A stretch of DNA of 64,000 nt from Alkalibacter rhizosphaerae (GCF_017352215.1 NZ_CP071444.1:2385553-2449552); one strand, 5' to 3'. Shown: positions 33,778 to 42,238, numbered from the stretch's first letter. Made by a program: numbers and translations. Notes: a model not told the origin generated them from the sequence alone.

Positions 33778-33930
33778 AGCATATTCAGTTGTCTGTATTA
33801 TATCAGGGATCAGCGGTAAAATAAAACAATTTCGTGTTTTTTCGCTTCTAGATGATATATAATATACAATGATACATTTTACATGAAAATCATGCATTTT
33901 GCAATTAAATATTCTTAAACGGGGGATACC

Positions 33931-35091
33931 ATGATAGTAAGATCCGAAATTAAAAAACTAAAAGAGCAGGCCATCCAGATCCGCCGGATGCTGCACGCCA
34001 TCCCGGAAGAAGGATTCCGAGAAATACAAACTGGTAAAAAAATCCGGGAGATTCTTCATTCTTTGGGGTGGGATACAAAAATAATTGCCGATACCGGTAT
34101 CAGTTGTTTGATACCAGGTGAGAATACACATAAGACCATAGCTTTTCGTGCCGATATGGACGGTTTGTCCATTTCAGAACAGACAAATGTGGATTTTGCC
34201 AGCTCTCATCCAAATATGATGCACGCCTGCGGCCATGACGGACATATGACCATGCTGTTGCTCTTCGCAGCTTATCTGAAGCAAGAAAACATCAAGCCTA
34301 AAAACAACATACTTCTGCTTTTCCAACCAGCGGAGGAAGGTCCGGGTGGGGCCAAAACCATTGTTGATGAAGGGATCCTTAAAAGCAATAATGTGGAAAA
34401 GATATTCGGCTGCCATATCATGCCCGATCTGGAAGAAGGGGCGATCGCTACGAGGAAAGGTCCCATGATGGCCCAAACCGGGGAAATATATATTGAGATA
34501 ACCGGGGAAAGCGCCCACGGTGCAGCACCTCATCAGGGTGTGGATGCCATCGTAGCAGCAGCCCAATTGATTCTAGCGTTGCAGACCATTGTCAGCCGAA
34601 ACGTGGACCCTATCAATACGGCCTTGATCACTATTGGAACAATGACAGGCGGAGAGCGGGTCAATGTCATAGCAGGCAATGTCCGTCTGGGTGGAACCAT
34701 GCGGGCATATGAAGAAACCACCTATGATCATATGAAAATGCGGGTAATTCAGGTGACCGAAGGAATTGCTCAGGCAACTGGATGCAAGATCCAAGTTCGT
34801 TTTATCGACATGTACCCACCAGTTTCCAACCCGAAAGACATGTTTGAGATGTTCACCGGATTATTGGGTTCTGATGAATGGCAGGAAGCCAAACCATTGA
34901 TGATTGCAGAAGATTTTTCCTTCTATCAGAAAGAAGTGCCGGGGTTGTTCTTTTATCTTGGATCGAAAAATGAAAAAAAAGGGTTTATCCATGGTCTTCA
35001 TGACAGCCGGTTCAACTTTGATGAGTCTATTCTTCTCCATGGGGTGGAAGTATATGCAAGGATCTTGGACGAGGAGGGTGTTTCTAGGTGA
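33931..35091 (+). CDS. M20-family amidohydrolase, candidate N-acetyl-diaminopimelate deacetylase
   Basis: A 386-residue M20D-type metallohydrolase. Zinc-ligand motifs are MHACGHDGHM (His and the Cys of the family), FQPAEEGPGGA (catalytic Glu), and ESAHGAAPHQGVDA in the dimerisation region. The family removes acyl groups from amino acids. In Bacillus the DapH partner is an M20 deacetylase acting on N-acetyl-LL-diaminopimelate. This gene is divergent from the riboswitch operon that contains dapH but lacks that step, so that role is plausible; a general N-acyl amino acid hydrolase is the alternative. The start follows GGGGGATACC. Its stop overlaps the next gene. Confidence 0.8.
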   Translation: MIVRSEIKKLKEQAIQIRRMLHAIPEEGFREIQTGKKIREILHSLGWDTKIIADTGISCLIPGENTHKTIAFRADMDGLSISEQTNVDFASSHPNMMHACGHDGHMTMLLLFAAYLKQENIKPKNNILLLFQPAEEGPGGAKTIVDEGILKSNNVEKIFGCHIMPDLEEGAIATRKGPMMAQTGEIYIEITGESAHGAAPHQGVDAIVAAAQLILALQTIVSRNVDPINTALITIGTMTGGERVNVIAGNVRLGGTMRAYEETTYDHMKMRVIQVTEGIAQATGCKIQVRFIDMYPPVSNPKDMFEMFTGLLGSDEWQEAKPLMIAEDFSFYQKEVPGLFFYLGSKNEKKGFIHGLHDSRFNFDESILLHGVEVYARILDEEGVSR

Positions 35092-36404
35092 AGCAACGCA
35101 AGAAGAGAGCTTTTTGGCTGGTTTCTTTCCTTCTTTTCCTTGGGGCGTTGACTGCAGTTTTTTTTGCCAAGCCATTGCTTACCAGAGCCAATGAGTCGGA
35201 ACCTGTATTTCTGGGTTTGCATTTGCTGAAGGGAGAAAATTTGGCATTGACCAATGTGGAGATCTCAGTTGTCGTCAATGATCGCAATACTTCTACGGTC
35301 AATGCCAGTTATGAAATAACCAATACGGGAAGCGAGAATACTTCCGTATATATGGCCATGCCATTGACTGGTAAAACTATGACCGATTCCACCTATCGAT
35401 TCACTCCTTATAAATACAATAGTGTATTGGTGTCCGGTGATCAAATCAACAGTATGGTCCAAGGTGTTTCGGTCCAATACGACATGTGGAGGGCCTATTC
35501 TTTTGAAGTGCCTATCGGGGCAGGTGAGACAAAAACGGCCAGTATCAGCTACAATATAGAAAACGGATCTACAGAAGACGGGAAAATGTTCTATTCCATC
35601 CATTTGGATCATATCAAAAGTTGGCTCTCTCAACCGGAAAACGTGTCTGTTACTGTTTCTTTCAATCCCAAAACGGTAAAAGCCTATAATTTTGACAGTT
35701 CTTTTGAACCGGAGCCAACCGAAATATCCGATCAATTCATTTTAACTTGGGTTTTTGTAGAAGAGATACCCGACAACATTCGTTTTCAATACTCGATAGT
35801 GGATGAGATCATCAAGGATACGCTGAGGAGTCAAGGAAATGAAGAGCTCATAGCTTTTGTGCATGCAGTTGAAAGCAGAGACCATGGCAAAGTCGTTGAA
35901 TTGGGAAAAGAATACGTACAAAAGGCAGAAGAACCCAAGATCCAAAGCATGGTTTATTTGCTTATGGCGGACAGTTACCTGTTCTTGAAAAATTACTCTC
36001 AGACTTTGGCCATCTATGAATTGCTGGGTGCAACCACTACGGATTATGGCGGTTTGGACAACCCCATTCAAACAAAAGTGCTGCTGAATCGATTGACATG
36101 TTTGGCCAATACAAAAGATTATGAAACACTTTACGATCTGATAAACTTTGAACGGGTCAATCCCGATTTGAACTATTTTGTTCGAAATGCATTGGAGGAT
36201 GCCTACGATCGCATACCGGGTGCGACTTTGGAAGCATTGGAAGAAGATCGAAGACCACCTACGGGATTGGAACTATTTATCAATCGGTTTCTAGGCGGCG
36301 AGTTCACGTTTTTTCTGATCGGAATAATTTCAGCAGTGCTGATCATTACCGGTCTGATCATTTATTTCAGGAGGAAAAGAAAAAAGAATAATTTTTTCTA
36401 TTGA
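35088..36404 (+). CDS. Uncharacterised bitopic protein with beta domain and helical repeat region
   Basis: A 438-residue protein of no recognised family. An N-terminal membrane anchor (FWLVSFLLFLGALTAVFF), a secreted beta-rich domain (residues 35-240; NVEISVVVNDRNTSTVNASY and VYMAMPLTGKTM), a helical TPR-like region (about 250-370; LIAFVHAVESRDHGKVVELG), then a C-terminal membrane segment (FFLIGIISAVLIITGLIIYF) and the basic tail RRKRKKNNFFY. The GTG start overlaps the M20 stop by four bases and the ribosome-binding site (GAGGAGG) is in the M20 gene. The bulk would face outside the cell. The role is unknown. Confidence 0.65.
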   Translation: MKQRKKRAFWLVSFLLFLGALTAVFFAKPLLTRANESEPVFLGLHLLKGENLALTNVEISVVVNDRNTSTVNASYEITNTGSENTSVYMAMPLTGKTMTDSTYRFTPYKYNSVLVSGDQINSMVQGVSVQYDMWRAYSFEVPIGAGETKTASISYNIENGSTEDGKMFYSIHLDHIKSWLSQPENVSVTVSFNPKTVKAYNFDSSFEPEPTEISDQFILTWVFVEEIPDNIRFQYSIVDEIIKDTLRSQGNEELIAFVHAVESRDHGKVVELGKEYVQKAEEPKIQSMVYLLMADSYLFLKNYSQTLAIYELLGATTTDYGGLDNPIQTKVLLNRLTCLANTKDYETLYDLINFERVNPDLNYFVRNALEDAYDRIPGATLEALEEDRRPPTGLELFINRFLGGEFTFFLIGIISAVLIITGLIIYFRRKRKKNNFFY

Positions 36405-36408
36405 AAAT

Positions 36409-37155
36409 ATGTATGATAAATTGGCAGCAGTATACGATCGATTCATGTTGGAGGATGTGGATTACAAGGCATATGCCTCCTGGATCAACGAAATTCTCTC
36501 AAAGCGAATCGGGAAGCGAAAAAACCTCCTGGAAGTGGGTTGCGGAACTGGAAACATCACCATGGAAATGCACGATCTGGGGTATGAAGTGACCGGTCTG
36601 GATATTTCCGAGGAGATGCTTGTAGAAGCGGACAACAAAGCTTTTGCGGCAGGAGCAGATATTCAATGGATCCAGGGAGACATTTCCCGGCTTTCATTGC
36701 CAGCCCGATTTGACGCCGTTATTTCCACCATGGACACCTTCAACTACCTACTGGAAGAAAAAGCGTTGAAAGAAGCGTTGCATAAGGTTTATGAAAGCTT
36801 GAGACCGGGTGGCACATTCATCTTTGATGTGAACACTCCCTATCGACTGGAAACGGTATACGGTAATAATTCTTTCCACTACTTGGGAGATGACGTTTGT
36901 TACATTTGGGAGTGTCATTACGATCAGGTACTGGACATCTGCAGTTACGACATTGCATTCTTTGTTCAGGACACGGGGGATCGATACCAGCGTTTTGACG
37001 AGTATCATGAGCAAAGATCCTATTCACAGGAGCATTTGTCCAAATGGCTTGAAGATGCAGGGTTTATGGATGTGGAGATCCTTGATTTTGCAACAAAGGA
37101 AACGCCGAAGAGCATATCGGAAAAAATCCTTCTGGTCGCCCAAAAGAGGGGATGA
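36409..37155 (+). CDS. Class I SAM-dependent methyltransferase (YqeM-like)
   Basis: A 248-residue Methyltransf_25-type enzyme. Motif I is LLEVGCGTGNITMEM, motif II is VTGLDISEEML, GDISRLSLPARFDAVIS follows, and SLRPGGTFIFDVNTP is motif III. It resembles YqeM-type methyltransferases of Firmicutes, whose substrate is not established. It starts four bases after the stop of the upstream membrane protein gene with no clear ribosome-binding site, so translational coupling is likely. Confidence 0.8.
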   Translation: MYDKLAAVYDRFMLEDVDYKAYASWINEILSKRIGKRKNLLEVGCGTGNITMEMHDLGYEVTGLDISEEMLVEADNKAFAAGADIQWIQGDISRLSLPARFDAVISTMDTFNYLLEEKALKEALHKVYESLRPGGTFIFDVNTPYRLETVYGNNSFHYLGDDVCYIWECHYDQVLDICSYDIAFFVQDTGDRYQRFDEYHEQRSYSQEHLSKWLEDAGFMDVEILDFATKETPKSISEKILLVAQKRG

Positions 37156-37182
37156 CCGTTGGTAAATATATGCAATTACATT

Positions 37183-37211
37183 TTGACAAACATAAGATTT
37201 GGTGTTAAAAT
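37183..37211 (+). promoter_or_regulatory. Sigma-A promoter of the cold-shock gene
   Basis: TTGACA (37183-37188), 17-base spacer, TAAAAT (37206-37211), about 50 bases before the coding start. The short leader is AT-rich. Confidence 0.85.
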
Positions 37212-37259
37212 GTGACACATAAAGCAAATCTATTTTTTTAAATTAGGAGGAATTTTTGA

Positions 37260-37463
37260 ATGACTAACGGTACTGTAAAATGGTTCAATGCTGAAAAGGG
37301 TTATGGTTTCTTGTCTACGGAGGAAGGCAGCGATGTATTTGTACACTTTTCCGCGATCCAAATGGATGGTTACAAATCCTTGAAAGAAGGACAAGAAGTA
37401 AGTTTTGAAATCGTTGAAGGCGAAAAAGGCCCTCAAGCAGCTGATGTTAGCGTTTTAGAATAA
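37260..37463 (+). CDS. cspA: Cold-shock protein
   Basis: A 67-residue Csp family RNA chaperone. RNP1 is KGYGFLST and RNP2 is VFVHFSAI; the start [17 protein letters not shown] is diagnostic. It binds single-stranded RNA and prevents structure. AGGAGG lies nine bases before the ATG. It has its own promoter and terminator, so is a single-gene unit. Confidence 0.97.
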   Translation: MTNGTVKWFNAEKGYGFLSTEEGSDVFVHFSAIQMDGYKSLKEGQEVSFEIVEGEKGPQAADVSVLE

Positions 37464-37520
37464 AGTAAGACCATATTTTAAATATAGATTTACTTCTGAA
37501 AAACAACATTAAGCGAACCG

Positions 37521-37552
37521 ATCCCTGTTGAGCATGACAGGGATTTTATTTT
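37521..37552 (+). terminator. Terminator after the cold-shock gene
   Basis: ATCCCTGT / ACAGGGAT stem, eight-base loop, then TTTATTTT. Confidence 0.85.
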
Positions 37553-37574
37553 CGCAGAAATTGGAGGGATATGG

Positions 37575-38447
37575 ATGGACAAGATCGTTCAATATAGAGT
37601 CAAAGGGATCGAGGCGCAAGTAATAGCTGTGAACAGTTTGGAGGCTGTCAAAGAGATGCAAAAGATCCACCAGGCATCGTATACGGCCACAGCGGCTGCT
37701 GGCAGAGTGTTGAGTGCACTAGCCATGATGACCATGGCATTGAAGAATCCGGCAGACAAAATCAGCATTCAAATCACGGTGGATGGACCTATTAAAGGGA
37801 TCGTCGCCACTGCCCGGGAAAACGGGGATGTAAAGATGGATATTTATCAACCACTGATCTACCTGCCATTAAAAGACAACGGGAAACTGGATGTGTCGGG
37901 AGCCGTGGGGAAAGGAACGTTGACCGTGGTAAAGGACATGGGCATGAAGACTCCCTACACGGGTACGGTACCCTTGGTCAGCGGTGAGATCGCAGAGGAT
38001 TTCACCTATTATTTTGCCGCTTCCGAACAAACGCCTTCCGTTGTGGCTCTGGGGGTTCTCATTGACTCCCAGGACGTGGTTTTGGCATCCGGAGGCTTCA
38101 TGATCCAACTGCTGCCAGGTGCGTCGGAAGAGACCATTTCTTATCTTGAAAAGCGGGTCGGTGAATTGGACAGCGTCACAACCATGTTGGGAAAAGGATT
38201 TGATACGGATGAAATGATCACTTCCATTTTTGAAGGTAAAGAAATGGAAACAATATCTGAAAAACCTCTACAGTACAAATGTGATTGCAGCAGAGAACGT
38301 ATTCGATCAGGATTGTCCTTGCTGAAAAAAGATGATCTGCAGGCTATGATCTCTGAAGACGACGGTGCGGAAGTCCTCTGCCATTTTTGCAATTCCAAGT
38401 ATCATTTTGACCGGGACGAGCTGGGAAAAATTTTGGATGCAAAATAA
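37575..38447 (+). CDS. hslO: Hsp33 redox-regulated chaperone
   Basis: A 290-residue Hsp33, a holdase chaperone activated when its C-terminal zinc cysteines oxidise. The N-terminal domain starts DKIVQYRVKGIEAQVIA; the zinc site is formed by the pairs CDCSRERI and LCHFCNSKYHF near the end. The start has GGAGGG eight bases upstream (an ATG at 37570 is out of frame). Family members protect against oxidative unfolding. The tRNA cluster follows 62 bases later with its own promoter. Confidence 0.94.
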   Translation: MDKIVQYRVKGIEAQVIAVNSLEAVKEMQKIHQASYTATAAAGRVLSALAMMTMALKNPADKISIQITVDGPIKGIVATARENGDVKMDIYQPLIYLPLKDNGKLDVSGAVGKGTLTVVKDMGMKTPYTGTVPLVSGEIAEDFTYYFAASEQTPSVVALGVLIDSQDVVLASGGFMIQLLPGASEETISYLEKRVGELDSVTTMLGKGFDTDEMITSIFEGKEMETISEKPLQYKCDCSRERIRSGLSLLKKDDLQAMISEDDGAEVLCHFCNSKYHFDRDELGKILDAK

Positions 38448-38456
38448 TGAAAATGG

Positions 38457-38485
38457 TTGACTTCATGTATTTGATACCCTATAAT
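38457..38485 (+). promoter_or_regulatory. Sigma-A promoter of the tRNA cluster
   Basis: TTGACT (38457-38462), 17-base spacer and a perfect TATAAT (38480-38485), starting ten bases after hslO ends and 24 bases before tRNA-Val. Confidence 0.88.
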
Positions 38486-38509
38486 AATACTTGTCTCTAA
38501 CGAGACGAT

Positions 38510-38585
38510 GGTCGCATAGCTCAGCTGGGAGAGCACCTGCCTTACAAGCAGGGGGTCATAGGTTCGAGCCCTATTGCGACCACCA
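38510..38585 (+). tRNA. tRNA-Val (anticodon UAC)
   Basis: A 76-base cloverleaf, acceptor GGTCGCA / TGCGACC with encoded ACCA end, anticodon loop CTTACAA. The encoded discriminator A fits the UGGU bulge in the valS T-box. First of five tRNA genes in a row. Confidence 0.97.
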
Positions 38586-38592
38586 TTTATGC

Positions 38593-38669
38593 GGCCTGGT
38601 AGTTCAGTTGGTTAGAATGCCAGCCTGTCACGCTGGAGGTCGAGGGTTCGAGTCCCTTCCAGGTCGCCA
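38593..38669 (+). tRNA. tRNA-Asp (anticodon GUC)
   Basis: A 77-base cloverleaf, acceptor GGCCTGG / CCAGGTC, anticodon GTC in CTGTCAC, encoded GCCA end. Seven bases after tRNA-Val. Confidence 0.97.
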
Positions 38670-38693
38670 TTTTTTTATGTTTGGATCACATCA

Positions 38694-38769
<76 letters not shown>

Positions 38770-38784
38770 CTCAATATCAATCAT

Positions 38785-38859
38785 GCGAAAGTGGCTCAGT
38801 GGTAGAGCATCGCCTTGCCAAGGCGAGGGTCGCGGGTTCAAATCCCGTCTTTCGCTCCA
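38785..38859 (+). tRNA. tRNA-Gly (anticodon GCC)
   Basis: A 75-base cloverleaf, acceptor GCGAAAG / CTTTCGC, anticodon GCC in TTGCCAA, encoded TCCA end. Confidence 0.97.
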
Positions 38860-38862
38860 TAT

Positions 38863-38936
38863 GGCGGCATAGCCAAGTGGTAAGGCACGGGACTGCAACT
38901 CCCTTACCCCCAGTTCAAGTCTGGGTGCCGCCTCCA
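38863..38936 (+). tRNA. tRNA-Cys (anticodon GCA)
   Basis: A 74-base cloverleaf, acceptor GGCGGCA / TGCCGCC, anticodon GCA in CTGCAAC, encoded TCCA end. Last of the cluster, three bases after tRNA-Gly. Confidence 0.97.
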
Positions 38937-38960
38937 TTTAAAACTAAAGATCAATATAAA

Positions 38961-38987
38961 AAAACCCTTGGGTCAGCCAAGGGTTTT
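38961..38987. terminator. Terminator of the tRNA cluster (works both ways)
   Basis: AAAACCCTTGG / CCAAGGGTTTT stem with GTCAG loop, T-rich on both strands; it can also stop the minus-strand lipoprotein operon. Confidence 0.85.
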
Positions 38988-39041
38988 CAATTTTTTGAGA
39001 CATTAAGGTTGCTTGTTCCATATCATCCTTCTGCAATTCAT

Positions 39042-40013
39042 TTACTTGTTCCACTCGATTTTCGTACCACGACTGATGCAAATGCCGTCCTCCCTGCAAT
39101 AGCGGGTTTCCAGGTATTCTTCGCCATGGTCGTAGATCGTGCGGGTTGTTGAAGGATCACCTTCCAGATCCTTGTAATGGGATTCGACTAGAATATAATC
39201 TGTATTTTCTTCCACAGTCAATGTTTCCGGGATCTCGCTGGGAAGGTATTCCTTGCGGGAAAGTACGTTGTGATCGGCATCCATCTGCAAGAGGAGAATG
39301 GTCTCCGGTGCATAAACCACAGCAATGGTGACGGATATCTTAGTATTGAATTCCTTTTCCTGATCATCCTCCACCATGGTGATGGTTTCTTCCATGGTCT
39401 GGTTCGTGCTGACGCCTTCCATGTTGTTCTCGAAAGATATTCCGGTTCCTGATGTTAGATACACGTTGCCGTCGGCATCCTGATGGACAGGGTTCAAGTA
39501 GAATACCGGCGAGCCTTCTGCCTGCAGGGAATAGTAGATGGTGCCGGTCAATTCCAGGCTTTCCATCGCATCCCCGGAATGAACGGCTATGTGAACATCA
39601 CTAAGGCCTTCACCGGCGCCACTGGACAGATAGCTTTGATCTGTTTCCGAGCTGATTTGCGCAGCAAAGAAGGCGATCCCGTCCACGTCATCGAAAATGT
39701 ATTCGGAAGATTCCACTTTTTGGCCCGTATCGGGGTCAGTGTGTTCTTTCGTATGAAGACGGGCGTAGATCCGCTGCCCAGGCGCACCTTCGTCTTGAAT
39801 AAGGACATCTCCATCCAACATGTCATCTCCATGATCGTTTATAAATACCTCTCCGTCAAAAAGGTCGAGATATTCTGTTGTGATAAAAACACCCATGAGG
39901 CGGTCTTTTTCTTCAACGGTGCCTTCTTTTTCTTTTGCAAGTTGGCAACCGGTCAGAAGCAGTACTAGAAAAATTATCAGAAACAGGTTCGTCGTTCTCT
40001 TAAGATTCATCAT
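39042..40013 (-). CDS. Uncharacterised lipoprotein of the second XRE cassette
   Basis: A 323-residue predicted lipoprotein. The signal is NLFLIIFLVLLLTGC with the lipobox LLTGC (Cys about residue 22); the mature chain is very acidic, with DGEVFINDHGDDMLDGDVLI and a beta-rich body of no recognised family. It ends at a cysteine pair region YCREDGICISRG. The ATG at 40013 has GGAGG six bases upstream; this start lies inside the 3' end of the XRE gene (14-base overlap). It is the last gene of the membrane protein-XRE-lipoprotein cassette, matching the plan of the one at 1577-4713. Confidence 0.7.
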   Translation of the reverse strand: MMNLKRTTNLFLIIFLVLLLTGCQLAKEKEGTVEEKDRLMGVFITTEYLDLFDGEVFINDHGDDMLDGDVLIQDEGAPGQRIYARLHTKEHTDPDTGQKVESSEYIFDDVDGIAFFAAQISSETDQSYLSSGAGEGLSDVHIAVHSGDAMESLELTGTIYYSLQAEGSPVFYLNPVHQDADGNVYLTSGTGISFENNMEGVSTNQTMEETITMVEDDQEKEFNTKISVTIAVVYAPETILLLQMDADHNVLSRKEYLPSEIPETLTVEENTDYILVESHYKDLEGDPSTTRTIYDHGEEYLETRYCREDGICISRGTKIEWNK

Positions 40014-40230
40014 TGTTATCCTCCAATTCACCATCAAATTTCAAAAGATCCCCTACATCGCACTTCAGATAGAAGCAAATGCGGTTGATCGTATGAAAAC
40101 GAACGCCTTTCGCCTTTCCACTCCGTAAAATGGAAAGATTTGCTTCCGTGATCCCCACCAGGGAACAAAGTTCTTTCGACGTCATGTTTCTTTCCCTCAA
40201 GATCTCATCGAGATACACTTTGATCGCCAT
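40000..40230 (-). CDS. YozG-like XRE-family transcriptional regulator (second copy)
   Basis: A 76-residue Cro/C1-type helix-turn-helix protein: MTSKELCSLVGITEANLSIL is the DNA-binding unit and KCDVGDLLKFDG is the tail. It resembles the regulator at 3994 across its length (MS/TxxELx..VGIT.AN.SIL..GKAK). It starts 10 bases after the membrane protein stop and overlaps the lipoprotein start. A 10-bp inverted repeat flanking the promoter upstream of the cassette is its probable operator. Confidence 0.88.
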   Translation of the reverse strand: MAIKVYLDEILRERNMTSKELCSLVGITEANLSILRSGKAKGVRFHTINRICFYLKCDVGDLLKFDGELEDNNDES

Positions 40231-40240
40231 TGTTACCCCC

Positions 40241-41209
40241 TTAAATGAACATGTCGTTGTCTTCTTGCAGCTGTTTGTTTTCTTTTATATATTGGGAAAG
40301 AATGACAGCGGCAAGGACAAAGGCAATGGAAAACAAAGGAATCGGCACGACGCTGTTGATGCTGCGGATGGATTTGGCAAATATCAGCTGCACCAAATTA
40401 AAAGCACCATTCAACGCTGTGATCAAAATCAGGGACCCGGCAGCTATTTTGGAAAGTTTTTCGGCGGCTGCCACCACTTGATCCGAATGACGATTTTCTT
40501 TCATTTGTCCCAAAAGCTCCTGGGCGGCAAATACTACAAGAACGTTTAAGAGATAGGGCAATGCATGAAGCAAATATTGGAAAAACAGGAACACATAACT
40601 AAGAAAGAGTTGTCGGTCTGGATCGGTATTTCCGCTTTTCAAGGATGCAAGGTTGGTGATGTATCCGCCGAACAAAGAACCGAATGCCACAAAAATCAAA
40701 GCAATGTTCAATGCGTAAAGAAGAATGGTCAAATGCCGGTGCAGATCTCCCTTTTTCGCCGTAAAAAACGATCGCAGCAAGCGAATGACCACATAAGCGC
40801 AGAGGATGGAGTAGAAAGTTCCACCTGCCAAGGTTTTGCCTATGGCATCCGGAATGCTGCCGCCCAAATGAAGGTGCAGTTCCCCAGGGTTGATGAACCA
40901 ATACAAGATGAAGAAGAGGAGTCCGCTCAGTACGAACAAGAGCAGATCTTCTACAAGAAGTTTTCGTTTTCGTACCATGATCAATAGGCCAAGAAGCGGG
41001 ATCAAGCTTGTGACGGCATAAAGTAACAATGCAATGATGTTGCCAGTGTTGCCGGACAAGGACAAATAACGCAAAAAGAGTCCGATCGGTTCAAAAGGAA
41101 CTGCCATGGAAGAAGTGAAGATCTTTGCCATGGACAGGGGTGCCCCATAGAGCAGGAGACAAAAGACAGCTTCCAAAAAGAGTAGTCCTGCAAACTTTTT
41201 CTGATTCAT
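40241..41209 (-). CDS. Membrane protein with DUF2975-like C-terminus
   Basis: A 322-residue polytopic protein with about eight membrane segments. The last 110 residues, ending AAVILSQYIKENKQLQEDNDMFI, resemble DUF2975 proteins and carry their typical charged tail before the XRE gene. The N-terminal half (LHLHLGGSIPDAIGKTLAGG) is not recognised. It is larger than the 161-residue DUF2975 protein at 4231, as if a second membrane domain had been added. First gene of the cassette; its promoter is at 41253-41281. The role is unknown; a sensory partner for the XRE regulator is the simplest idea. Confidence 0.65.
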   Translation of the reverse strand: MNQKKFAGLLFLEAVFCLLLYGAPLSMAKIFTSSMAVPFEPIGLFLRYLSLSGNTGNIIALLLYAVTSLIPLLGLLIMVRKRKLLVEDLLLFVLSGLLFFILYWFINPGELHLHLGGSIPDAIGKTLAGGTFYSILCAYVVIRLLRSFFTAKKGDLHRHLTILLYALNIALIFVAFGSLFGGYITNLASLKSGNTDPDRQLFLSYVFLFFQYLLHALPYLLNVLVVFAAQELLGQMKENRHSDQVVAAAEKLSKIAAGSLILITALNGAFNLVQLIFAKSIRSINSVVPIPLFSIAFVLAAVILSQYIKENKQLQEDNDMFI

Positions 41210-41233
41210 AGTATCCCTCCAGAATTATTGAAA

Positions 41234-41275
41234 AACAATAATTTACACTGCTACAATACCATGATAATTATTGTT
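41234..41275. promoter_or_regulatory. Inverted repeat flanking the second cassette's promoter
   Basis: AACAATAATT (41234-41243) and AATTATTGTT (41266-41275) form a perfect 10-bp inverted repeat with a 22-base gap that includes the -10 box. This is the likely operator of the XRE protein. Confidence 0.55.
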
Positions 41276-41281
41276 TGTCAA
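41253..41281 (-). promoter_or_regulatory. Promoter of the second XRE cassette
   Basis: On the minus strand TTGACA (41276-41281), 17-base spacer, TATTGT (41253-41258), about 44 bases from the membrane protein start. Confidence 0.75.
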
Positions 41282-41357
41282 TAATTGTCTGAAAAATAGT
41301 GGAATGAAAAGAGAATCCTCATTTACAATGTAGTAAAGAACTGGAAGGGGAATGAAA

Positions 41358-42119
41358 ATGAAAAAAGTGCGAATCATGCCGTGTTTGGATATGAAGGATG
41401 GAAGAGTCGTCAAGGGAGTTCATTTTGTCGACTTGCAGGATGCTGGTGATCCGGTGGAGATCGCAAAAGCCTACAACGACAATGGGGCAGATGAACTGGC
41501 TTTCCTCGATATTGCTGCTACCATCGAAAACCGCAAAACGACGTTGGAAGTAGTACGAAAGATCTCGGAAGTCATTTCCATCCCATTTACGGTGGGAGGA
41601 GGTATTGGTTCTGTAGAGGATGCCAAAATGGTACTTAGTGCCGGAGCAGATCGTGTCTCTCTCAGCAGTGCGGCATTTCGACGACCGGACCTGATCAACA
41701 AGTTGTCGGAAACATTTGGTTCTGACAAAGTGGTCGTGGCCATTGATGTAGATATCAACGATACCATGCCTTCCGGCTATGAAGTATTTGTAGACGGTGG
41801 CAATACGGCGACCGGAAAAGATGCAGTGGAATGGGCCATAGAAGCGGAAAGGCGTGGCGCAGGGTATCTCCTGCCAACAAGTAAAGCCAGAGACGGTGCC
41901 AAAAACGGATACGATATCCCACTGCTCATGGGGATCAAAGAACGCACTACCCTACCAGTCATTGCATCGGGCGGAGCGGGTAAAATGGAACATTTTTTGG
42001 AAGCCGTAGAGGAAGGCAAGGCAGATATTTTGCTGGCCGCTTCCGTATTCCACTTTGGAGAGATCAAAATCGATGAATTGAAAAGATACTTAAATGATCA
42101 TGGAGTGGAAACTCCTTAA
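41358..42119 (+). CDS. hisF: Divergent orphan HisF-like protein (imidazole glycerol phosphate synthase cyclase fold)
   Basis: A 253-residue TIM-barrel close to HisF: IMPCLDMKDGRVVKGVHFVD contains the catalytic Asp near residue 10, PFTVGGGIGSVEDAK binds phosphate, VVVAIDVDIND holds the second catalytic Asp, and VIASGGAGKMEHFLEAVEEG binds the second phosphate. However the TSxDRDG loop reads PTSKARDGAKNGYD, with an Ala where HisF usually has Asp, and a Pro before the Thr. No other his gene is near. It could be a functional HisF, or a HisF-like enzyme with a changed substrate. The ATG at 41358 has AAGGGG seven bases upstream. Confidence 0.75.
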   Translation: MKKVRIMPCLDMKDGRVVKGVHFVDLQDAGDPVEIAKAYNDNGADELAFLDIAATIENRKTTLEVVRKISEVISIPFTVGGGIGSVEDAKMVLSAGADRVSLSSAAFRRPDLINKLSETFGSDKVVVAIDVDINDTMPSGYEVFVDGGNTATGKDAVEWAIEAERRGAGYLLPTSKARDGAKNGYDIPLLMGIKERTTLPVIASGGAGKMEHFLEAVEEGKADILLAASVFHFGEIKIDELKRYLNDHGVETP

Positions 42120-42204
42120 AAAAGATGAAATTCAACGAAAAAGGGAAGAAAGACGCGAAACTTTGATTCTACAGTTGTTTCTTTCCTTGTTTCATGGTAT
42201 GAAA

Positions 42205-42222
42205 TGAGTGAGCGCTCGTTCA
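42205..42222. promoter_or_regulatory. TetR-type operator before the TetR-cupin-OsmC operon
   Basis: TGAGTGAGCGCTCGTTCA is a near-perfect 18-base palindrome (two mismatched pairs), centred on GAGCGCTC, 17 bases before the TetR start. Autoregulation is inferred. Confidence 0.65.
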
Positions 42223-42238
42223 ATAAAGGAGACTGGAT

